DNA of 60,088 nucleotides from Synechococcus sp. WH 8016 (GTDB lineage Bacteria; Cyanobacteriota; Cyanobacteriia; PCC-6307; Cyanobiaceae), in NCBI RefSeq assembly GCF_000230675.1, contig NZ_AGIK01000008.1, positions 1 through 60,088 of the forward strand. Direction: 5' to 3'. Both the position numbers and the translations under genes were made by a program. Positions 1 through 8,234 of this stretch are shown piece after piece (the stretch's first letter is position 1; each line of letters starts with the position of its first letter). The notes under the pieces were generated by a model that was not told the DNA's origin, made no database searches, and saw only the letters and a program-made list of their open reading frames with translations.

Positions 1-802
1 ACTGTTTTCGATACGAGGTTCAGGCTTCCGCGATACAGATTCACTGATTAATGGTCTGCGATATGCATAAACGAGCGAGTTAGGCCGTCTTTCCTATCTG
101 GGAGGGGCGGCCTCTCTTCATGGAGGCCTTCACTGAAAGGAAGCTCTATCGAGTTCCTTATCAGTAGCTCAACCGATCGTCGTTCAACTAGTACAAGAAT
201 TAGCCAAGCAATTTAGACCCAGTATTCGTTGCCCCCTCCTTGCACTTGGAGAGTGGGCGCTCATCTAGGGCTCACTACCCAAATGCATGCAGGCCTAGCT
301 CCCAAACCCAAGGCTTGTCACAACGCGCCAACAAATCAGTTGCTAAGGCTAAGACATTCTCTTTGCGTTGATTCGCACGGATCAGTCGTTACGACGCGCT
401 TTGATTAATGCACTCCCACGAGATAACAGTAGTCCAGGCCGCGCGGCTCTGGAGGGGAAGCCGGCATTTTGTTCGCCGCTCTGAAGTGTCTGAATCACTG
501 TCAGAAGTTAATTGCTGAATTGAAAAGCGCTTGCTCTTTGGACTCTTGCTGGAGGATCGCTCTTCGTCTCATCAAGTATCAGTTACAAAAAATCTCCGTA
601 TGTCTCCTCCCGAGACTCACTGAAAGGGGAAACCTGCGCTCGCTTTTCAGCTAAATGGAAGGAATTTTTCTGGGAATGATTATGAATCAATTCTACCAGT
701 GATCAATCTCCTTGTTATTTCATTGCCGGCCTGAGCTAGAATGCATCAACATTTGTGCGATATCATATGATTTGCACGATCTGGCATTTGAGTTTTTTGA
801 AT
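1..802. other. Gene-poor AT-rich leader region with hairpins
   Basis: No convincing coding region. Two perfect or near-perfect hairpins lie close together: GGCCTC 109-114 with GAGGCC 123-128, and AAGGAAGCTC 137-146 with GAGTTCCTT 151-159 (one bulged G). No tRNA, rRNA, tmRNA or RNase P signature was recognised. A 61-codon open frame at 469-654 has no protein-like features. The region could hold a structured RNA or be decayed DNA; the sequence alone does not decide. Confidence 0.4.
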
Positions 803-1429
803 ATGCACGCTAAGAAGATAAAATTTGTTGCCTTGACTTCCTATATTGTTTTTCTTGCTGTGGTTCTGCTTACGGCCACTTCGTATGGAGAAAAATCTGT
901 AGTCACTGATGTCTCTACTTTGCAATTAGCTTTGTGCTCTATGGTTGGTTCGATTATTGCAATAGCTATATTTTTTCAGAAAAATTCTCTGAATTTCTCC
1001 GCAGTTTCTGTGTGGGTTGTCCTTGCCTTTGGATGTGCTTTTCTAGCGATGGATGATGCATTTATGTATCACGAACGATTGGATAAATTGATTCACTCAC
1101 TATTTGGATGGGAGGAGACTCGGTTGAGTGATCGAATTGATGACATTCTTGTTGGAGCGTACGGGTTGTTGGGCATGACTTTTATTCTCTTGAATAGGAG
1201 CTATTTTGCCTTTTCTTCAAGATTTATAAATTACGCTAAATCCGCTTTTTTGCTTTCGGTTTTGATGGTCTTTTGCGACAGTAAAGGGTTTGGACTGGTT
1301 GACGGATTGATTCCGATTATGCATCATTTAGAGGAATGGACAAAGCTGCTTGGAGGCGGCTGTCTGTTTGTGGGCATGCTGTGCGCGCTAGAGGACATTC
1401 TCAAGGCGAGAAAACTTCTTTTTTATTGA
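803..1429 (+). CDS. Six-helix integral membrane protein of unknown function
   Basis: 208 residues from the ATG at 803; an ATG at 767 and a GTG at 755 are in frame upstream, but the ATG at 803 puts a short basic stretch (HAKKIK) just before the first helix, as usual for membrane proteins. About six hydrophobic segments are seen. Polar residues cluster at membrane edges: DDAFMYHE after helix 3 and HHLEE before the last helix. Such Asp/His/Glu sets suggest metal binding or hydrolase chemistry, as in some multi-helix membrane hydrolases, but I cannot place it in a family. It lies alone in AT-rich DNA with no operon partner, which fits an accessory gene. Real gene: likely; function: unknown. Confidence 0.7.
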   Translation: MHAKKIKFVALTSYIVFLAVVLLTATSYGEKSVVTDVSTLQLALCSMVGSIIAIAIFFQKNSLNFSAVSVWVVLAFGCAFLAMDDAFMYHERLDKLIHSLFGWEETRLSDRIDDILVGAYGLLGMTFILLNRSYFAFSSRFINYAKSAFLLSVLMVFCDSKGFGLVDGLIPIMHHLEEWTKLLGGGCLFVGMLCALEDILKARKLLFY

Positions 1430-1652
1430 TTCCAGATTCTGTCGAGAAGCTCATAGTCTTAATGTGTCCAATAATGGAATAGATTAATAGTCTTTCTCAG
1501 TATTTGCTAATGTAAAGAGGAATTCTTGTTTCTTGGTCGTGCAGATTGACTGAAGCTTCTATGAAATATTATTCTAAATAGATGCTTGGCTGTGTTGGCT
1601 GAAATAGTCGCGTGCTATCAGTTGTTGAAGGAAGTCTGCTTGGGCTACGGTG

Positions 1653-2213
1653 ATGACTGACAGCAGGATGTCGAAGGAAGTAATCAGAGCGTTGCTTGAA
1701 ATTGCTAAGTTAATTGCCTTAAGTGATGGAAATATTTCAAAAGAAGAAGAGCAACTGATTCTCGGCCTGCCTGAGCAGATATTTGCCAATACGATTGAGA
1801 ATGAACTTCTTTTCCCTATTGAAAGTTCATCGCTCAGTATCAAGGAGATTGCTGGGACGTTATCAAGTCATGAAAATCGTTGTCTTGCTGCACGAGTGGC
1901 CTATCTCGTTGCTGCTGTTTCAATGCAGCCCCGTGATCGCAGCAAGATCAACTCTGATGAGCGACGAGTTTACCAAGAACTCATTCAGGAGCTCAATCTT
2001 TCGAAGGGTGATCTGGAGGCAATCGAATCCACAGCAAATAAACAACTGAATCAAAATCGCTCTCCAATCAGGCTTGTGCTGGATTTGATCTTTGGGGATG
2101 AAAAATTGCCCGATCTTCTTATTGAAATGCTTTGTTATGCTGAAGGCAGGCAGCATCACGATCATCCGCTTCATGGGTCTTATGAAGGCCTAGCGGCAAT
2201 GTCAGATTTTTAA
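1653..2213 (+). CDS. TerB-like helical protein
   Basis: 186 residues from the ATG at 1653 (GTG 1650 and ATG 1668 also possible). The N-terminal part has the TerB/DjlA-N signature: a helix with IAKLIALSDGNISKEEEQLI, where the acidic loop after the helix (SDGNISKEE) matches the 'aDG.i...E' pattern of tellurite-resistance-TerB-like domains. A second similar stretch (SKINSDERRVYQELIQEL, about residues 100-120) repeats the pattern, as expected for this two-fold helical fold. The family is widespread and mostly uncharacterised; the tellurite label should not be taken as a function. No signal peptide, so probably cytoplasmic. It stands alone with AT-rich flanks. Confidence 0.7.
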   Translation: MTDSRMSKEVIRALLEIAKLIALSDGNISKEEEQLILGLPEQIFANTIENELLFPIESSSLSIKEIAGTLSSHENRCLAARVAYLVAAVSMQPRDRSKINSDERRVYQELIQELNLSKGDLEAIESTANKQLNQNRSPIRLVLDLIFGDEKLPDLLIEMLCYAEGRQHHDHPLHGSYEGLAAMSDF

Positions 2214-2875
2214 TGTGACCAAGTTCTCTTTAGTTCTGTCGATTGCGGATTCAGCGTTAGCTTGTTTCTTTTTTTAGAATTAAATTGGTGAAGTGTCTGC
2301 ATGGCCAAAAGAGCTAATGCTGTTTCAAATGTTCATAGAGTTTAATTTTGCTTTCTCCCTGATTCTACGCTAATTGGTGAGCTAGTGAGTCCTCATTTGT
2401 AGTAGGGGAGGATTGTTGCCAGCTGGTATCAGCACCTTTTGTTGATTCATTAGGAGTTGCAGATGAAATACAGAAATGAGGCGATATTTCTCAGGTCAAC
2501 TGGATTCTGAAAACCCAAATTTCTGGCTCCTCGATTCTTGTCAGCGTCTGGCCTGTTGATCATCGGTTTTGTAGTCTGTGGAAGATGATGTCGTTGTGGA
2601 AGAGGCACTTTGACGCATCTTTGAGCGATTCTCTGATTCGCTGGTCTTTCTATTTGATTCAATTACGAGTTGGCTGTTTCGGTGATTCCTCGCCCCTTAT
2701 TGTTCCTATTTCTCAAACGTTTGGAGCTGCCTTGATTTTCTTGTAATCGCTTTCGTGTCTCTTTTGGTTCGCTTCGCGTAATTTGTGTTGCTCGTAATAT
2801 CAACCTTCACAGAGCTGTTCTCCTGTTGTTATGGCGGCTGAGTCAGCTTGATTCGTCCCGTTTTGCACTCTCTTG
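2214..2875. other. Long T-rich intergenic region
   Basis: About 660 bases before ispF. It is T-rich on the plus strand and broken by stops in all frames. A 53-codon frame starting near 2586 and a 70-codon frame on the minus strand (2450-2662) look random in composition. No terminator, tRNA or clear promoter was found. The base composition changes sharply to the GC-richer core at ispF, so this may be the edge of an accessory segment. Confidence 0.4.
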
Positions 2876-3376
2876 ATGGTCTCTTCGGTTCCTACCATTC
2901 GAATTGGTAACGGCTACGACATCCACCGTTTGGTGCCGGGTCGACCCCTGATTCTTGGCGGTCAGCAGCTGGAGCATCCAGCAGGGCTAGGCCTCGATGG
3001 TCACAGCGATGCAGATGTGTTGGTGCACGCGATCATGGACGCCCTGTTGGGGGCGTTGTCTTTGGGTGACATTGGCAAATATTTCCCTCCCAGTGATCCC
3101 CAATGGAAAGGAGCCGACAGCCTCGTGCTCTTGGAGCAGGTTGTGGCTTTGGTGAAGGCACGCGGCTGGAGTGTGGTCAATGTGGACGCGGTGTTGATCG
3201 CCGAGCGGCCCAAGCTCAAGCCCCATATTGAGGCGATGCGATCGGCGATTGCCCTCAGGATTGGGATTGCTCCAGACCAGGTGGGTGTGAAAGCCACTAC
3301 AAACGAACAGTTGGGCCCTGAAGGCCGGGAAGAGGGAATCTCATGTCAGGCCGTGGCCCTTTTGCAGGCGCTTTGA
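2876..3376 (+). CDS. ispF: 2-C-methyl-D-erythritol 2,4-cyclodiphosphate synthase
   Basis: 166 residues. Converts CDP-methylerythritol phosphate to the cyclic 2,4-diphosphate with release of CMP in the MEP isoprenoid pathway (cytoplasm), which feeds carotenoid, chlorophyll-tail and quinone synthesis. Visible: the metal-binding GYDIHRL at the N-terminus, [30 protein letters not shown], and the C-terminal TTNEQLG..GREEGI. Length is the family norm. The ATG at 2876 is chosen over the TTG directly before it. It heads a run with the next two genes: its stop overlaps the next start by one base (TGATG). Confidence 0.97.
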   Translation: MVSSVPTIRIGNGYDIHRLVPGRPLILGGQQLEHPAGLGLDGHSDADVLVHAIMDALLGALSLGDIGKYFPPSDPQWKGADSLVLLEQVVALVKARGWSVVNVDAVLIAERPKLKPHIEAMRSAIALRIGIAPDQVGVKATTNEQLGPEGREEGISCQAVALLQAL

Positions 3377-3834
3377 TGCCAAGCCTTCTGCAGCGATTCC
3401 AGCCGCTAATGATTAGGGTCACCACCCTGATATGCGTTGTTTTGGTGCTGGTGGGTCAAACGGCGGATGTGCGGTTTGCTGCGTTTGCGGATCCAGAGGG
3501 TGGTTACGACGTTGCGGTGATTGAGCATCTGCGCATCTCTGTTCCCTCCCATGGGCGCAAGGCGTGGCTGGAGGCGGAGCGTGGCAGCTGGGAGCCTTGG
3601 TTGGCGCAACAGACGGGATTTCTCGGTCGCGATTTGCTTTGGGACCCTGAAACCGAAGAGGGCACGCTTTTGATTCGCTGGTCGAGTCGGCAGGCTTGGA
3701 AGGCCATCCCCAGCGGCCAGGTGGAAGAGGTTCAGGCTCGTTTTGAGCAGCTCGCGCGCGACGCCATGGCGCTGCCTCAGGCGATGGATAATCCCTTCCC
3801 TCTGGTCTTTGAAGGAGAGCTGTTGCCCCCATGA
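3376..3834 (+). CDS. TIGR03792 family protein, probably exported or membrane-anchored
   Basis: 152 residues from the ATG that overlaps the ispF stop. Hydrophobic N-terminal segment (IRVTTLICVVLVLVGQTADV) acts as signal or anchor, followed by a ferredoxin-fold-like domain with VIEHLRISVP, W.EAERGSWEPWLAQQTGFLGR and a WSSRQAWKAIP segment. This matches the cyanobacteria-restricted TIGR03792 family, related in outline to antibiotic-biosynthesis-monooxygenase-like alpha/beta barrels; no enzymatic role is known to me. Its stop overlaps the larB start by four bases (ATGA), so ispF, this gene and larB are probably one transcript. Confidence 0.8.
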   Translation: MPSLLQRFQPLMIRVTTLICVVLVLVGQTADVRFAAFADPEGGYDVAVIEHLRISVPSHGRKAWLEAERGSWEPWLAQQTGFLGRDLLWDPETEEGTLLIRWSSRQAWKAIPSGQVEEVQARFEQLARDAMALPQAMDNPFPLVFEGELLPP

Positions 3835-4496
3835 GCAGAGCTGACGTCCGTCTCGACTGGCAGCGGAGCGATCGACTCGGCATCAGCGAAGCGATCTGGG
3901 GTCTGCATAAAACGGTGGACCAGATCGTGGCCATTCTTGAAGCCTTTGCGGCCAGGGATCAGCCAGCACTTGTGACTCGAGTGGATGAGGCCAAGGCCCA
4001 GGCGGTCCTCAAGCGCTGCAACACAACGCTTGTCCGTTTTGAGGCGCGGGCCCGATGCTTAACGTCGGGAATGCCGCCGGCGTTGCGACCGGAGCTTGGG
4101 ACCGTGACGGTTCTCAGTGGCGGCACCAGCGATCTCCCGGTCGCTGCAGAAGCGCAGCTGGCCTTGCAGTGGCATGGCATTCAGGCAGAGCTGTTGCTGG
4201 ATGTGGGGGTTGCCGGGTTGCATCGGCTCTTGGATCAACTCCCGAAACTTCAGCAGTCGTCGGTTTTGATTGCTTGCGCTGGTATGGAAGGAGCCCTACC
4301 CACCGTGCTTGCGGGCCTGTTGCCCCAACCGGTGATCGGTGTTCCCGTGTCGGTGGGCTATGGCGTGAGTGCGGGGGGCCGGGCCGCTCTCGATGGAATG
4401 CTTGCGAGCTGTGCTCCAGGCCTTGCGGTGGTCAATATCGACAATGGTTACGGCGCCGCCATGGCGGCGTTGCGAATTTTGCAACGACGCGCCTGA
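3831..4496 (+). CDS. larB: LarB-type carboxylase (nickel-pincer cofactor pathway)
   Basis: 221 residues. LarB carboxylates and hydrolyses nicotinic acid adenine dinucleotide to the pyridinium-3,5-biscarboxylic acid mononucleotide, first step to the nickel-pincer nucleotide cofactor. The C-terminal two thirds is PurE-like: TVLSGGTSDLPVAAEA, a VGVAGLHR segment, CAGMEGALPTVLAGL, and VPVSVGYGVSAGGRAAL. The N-terminal part (DWQRSDRLGISEAIWG) carries the usual LarB 'R.g.pEaI.g..K' pattern. No larC or larE is seen in the window, so the cofactor genes are elsewhere or the protein has another role in this organism. Start overlaps the previous stop. Confidence 0.9.
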   Translation: MSRADVRLDWQRSDRLGISEAIWGLHKTVDQIVAILEAFAARDQPALVTRVDEAKAQAVLKRCNTTLVRFEARARCLTSGMPPALRPELGTVTVLSGGTSDLPVAAEAQLALQWHGIQAELLLDVGVAGLHRLLDQLPKLQQSSVLIACAGMEGALPTVLAGLLPQPVIGVPVSVGYGVSAGGRAALDGMLASCAPGLAVVNIDNGYGAAMAALRILQRRA

Positions 4497-4530
4497 CCCA
4501 GATCAGCTACTTCAGCGCGGGGACAACGGT

Positions 4531-4665
4531 TTAGGGCTGTTCCTTGTGCTTATGCCCTAAGCGTGACAGCTCATCACTGTGCTGGTCGCATTCCACATTG
4601 CGGAGATGGCAAACCAGTTCGATCAGGTCTCCTTGATCGAGCTCACCGTTGGTCTGCCACTGCAT
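4531..4665 (-). CDS. Acidic/His-rich microprotein, 44 aa
   Basis: Small minus-strand frame between larB and the DUF1517 gene. The ATG at 4665 gives MQWQTNGELDQGDLIELVCHLRNVE and an end rich in His and Lys before TAA at 4531-4533. An in-frame TTG eleven codons earlier (near 4701) is the only upstream alternative before a stop. Composition (Asp, Glu, His, two Cys) and amphipathic pattern look protein-like rather than random. No known motif; a cytoplasmic, possibly metal-binding peptide is conceivable. Called on codon pattern and composition only. Confidence 0.5.
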   Translation of the reverse strand: MQWQTNGELDQGDLIELVCHLRNVECDQHSDELSRLGHKHKEQP

Positions 4666-4800
4666 GGCCCTGGGGTCTAAGCGTGATGCAGTGAAGGTCA
4701 AGGCTCAACCCGATGAGTAGTGATTTAAACCTATTGAGTTGAAACCCTGACCGCTTGTTTGATGTCGCGAAATGGGCGGAAGATTTTCTTAAATCAGACC

Positions 4801-5766
4801 TCAGAGGTGCTGAAGGTTTGGATAGGCCATCACCAGCTCATCGGCGCTGAGAACGTCGCCGCTTCCATCCGGTTGCCAAATCACCTCAAGAGCCATCAGG
4901 TCTGAGGAGGATGTGGAGCCAAGGATGCGCAGCGTTTCGCGCAGGTCTTCACCGCTGTTGGCTTGCTTGAGCTTCACGCTTTGGCGGCTTGCTACGAGCA
5001 CCGTCACCACGATGAATTCGTTGGTGGCATCGGCATCACCGCTGCTGCTCAATTCCGCGGCATTGCCATTGCGCACCCCGCCCACATTGGTGGTGATTTC
5101 AGCGCGCAACTTGCTGCGTTCGGTCATCGACAAACGGTTGAATGTCGACTCTGAAGCGTTGAAGGGAACGCTGCCTGATTCCACGTTGGCGTACACCCAG
5201 AGCTCGGGCTGGCGCAGGAGGGCGAGGGTTGTTTCCTGCAGCACCCGTTGCAGACCAGAGGAGGTGCTGGTGTCCGCGGATGCGGCGAGCTGACGCAGGT
5301 CGGTTTGCAGCGCTTTGGCGCTGGCGAGCAGTCCAATCTGCATTTGCAGCATCGATACGGGTCCCGTGGATAGCTCCCGGGGGGCTCGATAACCCCCACC
5401 GATCGCAGGGCCGCCGCCACCGCCGCCATTGCGCACCGCATTTACCACCACACCCGCGAGTGCCATGAGAATTAACAAGCCAAAGAGGCTGCCTCCGCCA
5501 AATCCAAAGATTGGGATGATGAACGGAAAGCCCATCCCACCCCCATAGCCGCGGCCATATCCACCGCCTCCGTAGCTACGGCTGTATCCCCCGCTTCTGG
5601 GCATGGACGGGGCACGGAAGCTGCCACCCCCGATCCGACCACCACGGGCGGCCTCGCTGGGTTGGGGATGGAGGACCAATAGGCCAACAACCAGGACTGG
5701 CACCAGCAATCCCGAGAGCCAGCGTCTGATTTGACCAACCTGGGGGCGGAGTTTGGAGGAGGCCAA
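4801..5766 (-). CDS. DUF1517 membrane protein (FLAP1-like)
   Basis: 321 residues from a TTG; no in-frame ATG fits and a stop lies just upstream. Order: basic N-terminus, hydrophobic segment near residues 16-34, a Gly/Arg/Tyr/Ser-rich low-complexity stretch (about 40-78), a second hydrophobic segment (FPFIIPIFGFGGGSLFGLLI onward), another Gly run, then a soluble alpha/beta domain with LQMQIGLLASAKALQTDLRQLA and LEVIWQPDGSGDVLSADEL. This is the DUF1517 family of cyanobacteria and plastids; the plant member FLAP1 acts in photosynthetic acclimation to fluctuating light. The role here is inferred from family only. Next to thiS/thiE on the same strand, separated by 25 bases. Confidence 0.85.
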   Translation of the reverse strand: MASSKLRPQVGQIRRWLSGLLVPVLVVGLLVLHPQPSEAARGGRIGGGSFRAPSMPRSGGYSRSYGGGGYGRGYGGGMGFPFIIPIFGFGGGSLFGLLILMALAGVVVNAVRNGGGGGGPAIGGGYRAPRELSTGPVSMLQMQIGLLASAKALQTDLRQLAASADTSTSSGLQRVLQETTLALLRQPELWVYANVESGSVPFNASESTFNRLSMTERSKLRAEITTNVGGVRNGNAAELSSSGDADATNEFIVVTVLVASRQSVKLKQANSGEDLRETLRILGSTSSSDLMALEVIWQPDGSGDVLSADELVMAYPNLQHL

Positions 5767-5791
5767 GACGGCATATCACACTCCGGTAACT

Positions 5792-5998
5792 CTAGGAACC
5801 ACCGCCGACGATGGTGACGATCTCGAGGTTGTCACCGTCTTGGACCTGCTGAGCTGCCCAGCGTTCCGGCGTCAGGATCAAGCCGTTGTATTCCACAACA
5901 ACCAGCCGCGGGTGATGGCCCAGCTGCTGGATCACTTGATCCAGCCTTGCGGCGGATGGATCCAGGCTGTGCCGTTCGCCGTTCACCGTGAATTGCAT
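5792..5998 (-). CDS. thiS: Thiamine biosynthesis sulfur carrier protein ThiS
   Basis: 68 residues, beta-grasp ubiquitin-like fold. ThiS carries sulfur as a C-terminal thiocarboxylate for thiazole formation. Visible: MQFTVNGE start, VVVEYNGLILTPERW, and the C-terminal DGDNLEIVTIVGGG. Odd point: the chain ends GGGS, one Ser beyond the Gly-Gly that is normally adenylated, so it may need trimming or the extra residue is tolerated. It follows thiE on the same strand by 20 bases, so the two are probably co-transcribed. Confidence 0.9.
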   Translation of the reverse strand: MQFTVNGERHSLDPSAARLDQVIQQLGHHPRLVVVEYNGLILTPERWAAQQVQDGDNLEIVTIVGGGS

Positions 5999-6018
5999 GG
6001 CACCAAAGCAAGGGGGGG

Positions 6019-7080
6019 TTACGTGAGGGTTTGGAGCAGGGTCCGGCTGGCTGCTTCCGGATCATTGGATCCCATGATCGCGCTCACAACGGCGACGCGC
6101 TCAGCGCCAGCAGCGCGAACCGAGCCGATCGTTTCAGCATCGATGCCACCGATGGCAAACCAGGGCACGCTCGCGTGACGACTGGCTTCCGTCACCCAGC
6201 TCAGGCCGGCTGGGCTGCGATCGCGTTTGGTCTGGGTGGCAAACACGGGGCCAACGCCGAGATAATCAGCGCCCTCTTGCTGGGCCTCAAGCAGGTGCTC
6301 GAGGCGGTGGGTGCTGCGTCCCAGCAAGCGCTCTGGGCCGACCAGCTGTCTCGCTTCTGAGAGGGGGAGGTCGTCCTGGCCGAGATGGACGCCATCGGCA
6401 TCCACCAACAGCGCAAGATCGATGCGGTCATTGATGATGAATAGGGCATCAAAGCGCCTGCAAAGGGCTTTGAGGGCTTGCGCTTCCCGCAGGCGTTGTT
6501 GGTCATGGCCCTGTTTGCGGCGGTACTGAACCAGGCTGACGCCGGCCAGCAGAGCGGCTTCAACTCCCTGCAGCAACCGCTCCAGATCGTTGTCTCGATC
6601 GGGATCCGTAATCAGGCAAAGCTTGGCGGCCTCGAGGCGTTCCTGCCTGTGCTGACGTCCGCAGGCTTCGAGAATGCTCACTTCGAGGTCATAGAGCCCG
6701 TAGCGGATCTCGGCGGCGGTGCTGGCCAGGTCTGGATCGAGATTGCGAGCAAATTCCTCCAACACGCGCAGGGCTTCCTGCACCCGGCTGGCATTGGCTT
6801 TGACAATCGCTGGGGCAGAGCAACGACTCGCTTGAGCGGGATGGCCTAGGCCGGCGGCAACGTCTGTGGCGCTGGAGCGGGCCCGGCGGTAACGATCGCG
6901 ATGCTGTTGCCCGAGGCGCTGCCTCCAGTCTTTGAGCGGCACGACGAGATCGTCCCGATCGAGTCCAAAGCGGCACCAGTCTTCAATGACACGCAGCCCT
7001 TCCCGTGCGCGATCGAGGTTGGCATCGATCAGCCGCGCCACTCGCAGGTTGGCGTCTGCTTCGACAACCATCGGCTCCAT
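6019..7080 (-). CDS. thiE: Thiamine phosphate synthase with N-terminal ThiD2 domain
   Basis: 353 residues from the ATG at 7080 (MEPMVVEADANLRV); the frame stays open upstream but those residues look untranslated. Residues about 10-135 form a helical ThiD2-type domain (IDANLDRAREGLRVIEDWCR, KANASRVQEALRVLEEFARN), a family shown elsewhere to include monofunctional HMP-phosphate kinases. Residues about 150-353 are ThiE: VQYRRKQ, IINDRIDLALLVDADGVHLG, LLGRSTH, YLGVGPVFATQTK and FAIGGID. ThiE joins HMP-PP and thiazole phosphate to give thiamine phosphate. The fused form is usual in cyanobacteria, and the domain pairing would couple pyrimidine phosphorylation with the joining step (inference). Upstream of thiS. 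Confidence 0.93.
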   Translation of the reverse strand: MEPMVVEADANLRVARLIDANLDRAREGLRVIEDWCRFGLDRDDLVVPLKDWRQRLGQQHRDRYRRARSSATDVAAGLGHPAQASRCSAPAIVKANASRVQEALRVLEEFARNLDPDLASTAAEIRYGLYDLEVSILEACGRQHRQERLEAAKLCLITDPDRDNDLERLLQGVEAALLAGVSLVQYRRKQGHDQQRLREAQALKALCRRFDALFIINDRIDLALLVDADGVHLGQDDLPLSEARQLVGPERLLGRSTHRLEHLLEAQQEGADYLGVGPVFATQTKRDRSPAGLSWVTEASRHASVPWFAIGGIDAETIGSVRAAGAERVAVVSAIMGSNDPEAASRTLLQTLT

Positions 7081-7116
7081 GGCAGTCTGTGAAGGATCGC
7101 ATGCTCCCCGGCGGCC

Positions 7117-7236
7117 ATGGACAACAGCGGATCCGAGAGCACCATGCACGTGTTGGTTTGGGGAATCATCCTCTTGGGCGGCATTGGTGTGTTCATCGTC
7201 TGGGGACTCTCGAATGCTTACCCCGCCGGGGCCTGA
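7117..7236 (+). CDS. Single-helix membrane microprotein, 39 aa
   Basis: ATG at 7117 gives a short polar N-terminus (MDNSGSESTM), one strong transmembrane helix (VWGIILLGGIGVFIVWG), and a conserved-looking end LSNAYP before TGA at 7234-7236. A second ATG at 7144 would give a 30-residue form. Size and architecture resemble small thylakoid subunits of cyanobacterial photosynthetic and NDH-1 complexes (NdhP-like in outline), but I cannot assign a complex. It sits between thiE and ribF on the opposite strand; its last 19 bases overlap the 3' end of ribF. The Gly-rich helix followed by a NAYP tail argues strongly against chance. Confidence 0.7.
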   Translation: MDNSGSESTMHVLVWGIILLGGIGVFIVWGLSNAYPAGA

Positions 7237-8207
7237 AGCCGTTGACGGGCTGCTTCGGCGTCCTGACCGATTTGAGCGCTGAGCTCCTCGAGGCCTGAAA
7301 AGCGTTGTTGTCCGCGCAGCCGTTCCACCGGCTCCACGACCAGCTCCTGGCCCACCAGTTCGATACGCCTATCGAGTAGGTGCACCTCAACGGCGGAAGG
7401 CGAGTTGGGGTCCACCGTGGGCTGGGGGCCGAGATTCATCACAGCCGGTAAGGCTTCGCCCTTTCTTTCGCTATCTCTCCCTTCGCCATCACGCTGTGTC
7501 CAGGCGCGGGCGGCATAGACGCCAAGCCCTGGCAAAAATTTGCGCCCATCCACTTGCAGATTGGCGGTGGGCCAGCCCAAATCGCGACCCAAGCCGCGAC
7601 CGCGAACCACCGTTCCCCGGAAGCGGTAAGGACGGCCGAGCAGTTCGCTGGCGCTTTGGAGGTCGCCATTCGAGAGCGCTGCGCGAATGCGGCTGCTGCT
7701 CATCCGTCCGCCGGCATCCTCCAGAATCGGCAACACCGATACCTGCACCCCAGCGGCTTCCGCTAGGGCCCGCAAGGTGTTGGTGTCGCCCTCACGGCCC
7801 CGACCGAATCGGAAGTTGGCCCCCACGGCAATTTGGCGCGCCTTGAGGCAACCGAGCAGCACCTGCTCGACAAAGTCATCGGCGCTGAGCTGGGCCAGTT
7901 GGCGATTGAAGGGCACCAAAACCAGCTGCTGGATGCCGAGGGGCTCGAGGAGCTCGAGCTTTTCCTCTGGGAGATCGAGGCGCAGGCGGGGTTCACCGTG
8001 CAGCACTTCGCGTGGATGGGGCCAGAAGCTCACCACCGTGGGAATGGCCTCAAGGTGATCCGTTTCGGTCACAGACGCGATCACCCGCCGATGGCCCGCA
8101 TGCAGGCCATCGAAGCTGCCCAACGCCAGGGTGGTGGGGGTTTTGGCCTGCTGTGGGGAGCAGAGAGGAATCAACGGCGTTGTGCACGGATCTGTGGTTG
8201 ATGGCAA
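7218..8207 (-). CDS. ribF: Bifunctional riboflavin kinase / FAD synthetase
   Basis: 329 residues. Phosphorylates riboflavin to FMN, then adenylates FMN to FAD. N-terminal nucleotidyltransferase: LGSFDGLHAGHRRVI (the [S/F]DG.H.GH motif), VSFWPHP, ISANFRFG-type GANFRFGRGREGD, and SSSRIRAAL. C-terminal kinase: RPYRFRGTVVRGRGLGRDLGWPTANL and PAVMNLGPQPTV. Start is a TTG at 8207; another TTG twelve codons in is possible, and no suitable ATG exists. Divergent from the DUF3611 gene, 27 bases between starts. Confidence 0.96.
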   Translation of the reverse strand: MPSTTDPCTTPLIPLCSPQQAKTPTTLALGSFDGLHAGHRRVIASVTETDHLEAIPTVVSFWPHPREVLHGEPRLRLDLPEEKLELLEPLGIQQLVLVPFNRQLAQLSADDFVEQVLLGCLKARQIAVGANFRFGRGREGDTNTLRALAEAAGVQVSVLPILEDAGGRMSSSRIRAALSNGDLQSASELLGRPYRFRGTVVRGRGLGRDLGWPTANLQVDGRKFLPGLGVYAARAWTQRDGEGRDSERKGEALPAVMNLGPQPTVDPNSPSAVEVHLLDRRIELVGQELVVEPVERLRGQQRFSGLEELSAQIGQDAEAARQRLQAPAG

Positions 8208-8234
8208 GTTTGGACGACAGACCTCCTACATCGC

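Noticed and set aside
469-654. 61-codon plus-strand frame at the left end.
   Set aside because: No ribosome site, no protein-like pattern, and it lies in a gene-free AT-rich region.
2450-2662. 70-codon minus-strand frame.
   Set aside because: Composition is random-looking and start context is absent.
3419-3934. 171-codon minus-strand frame opposite the TIGR03792 gene.
   Set aside because: Shadow of GC-rich coding DNA; the plus-strand genes are recognised and overlap cleanly.
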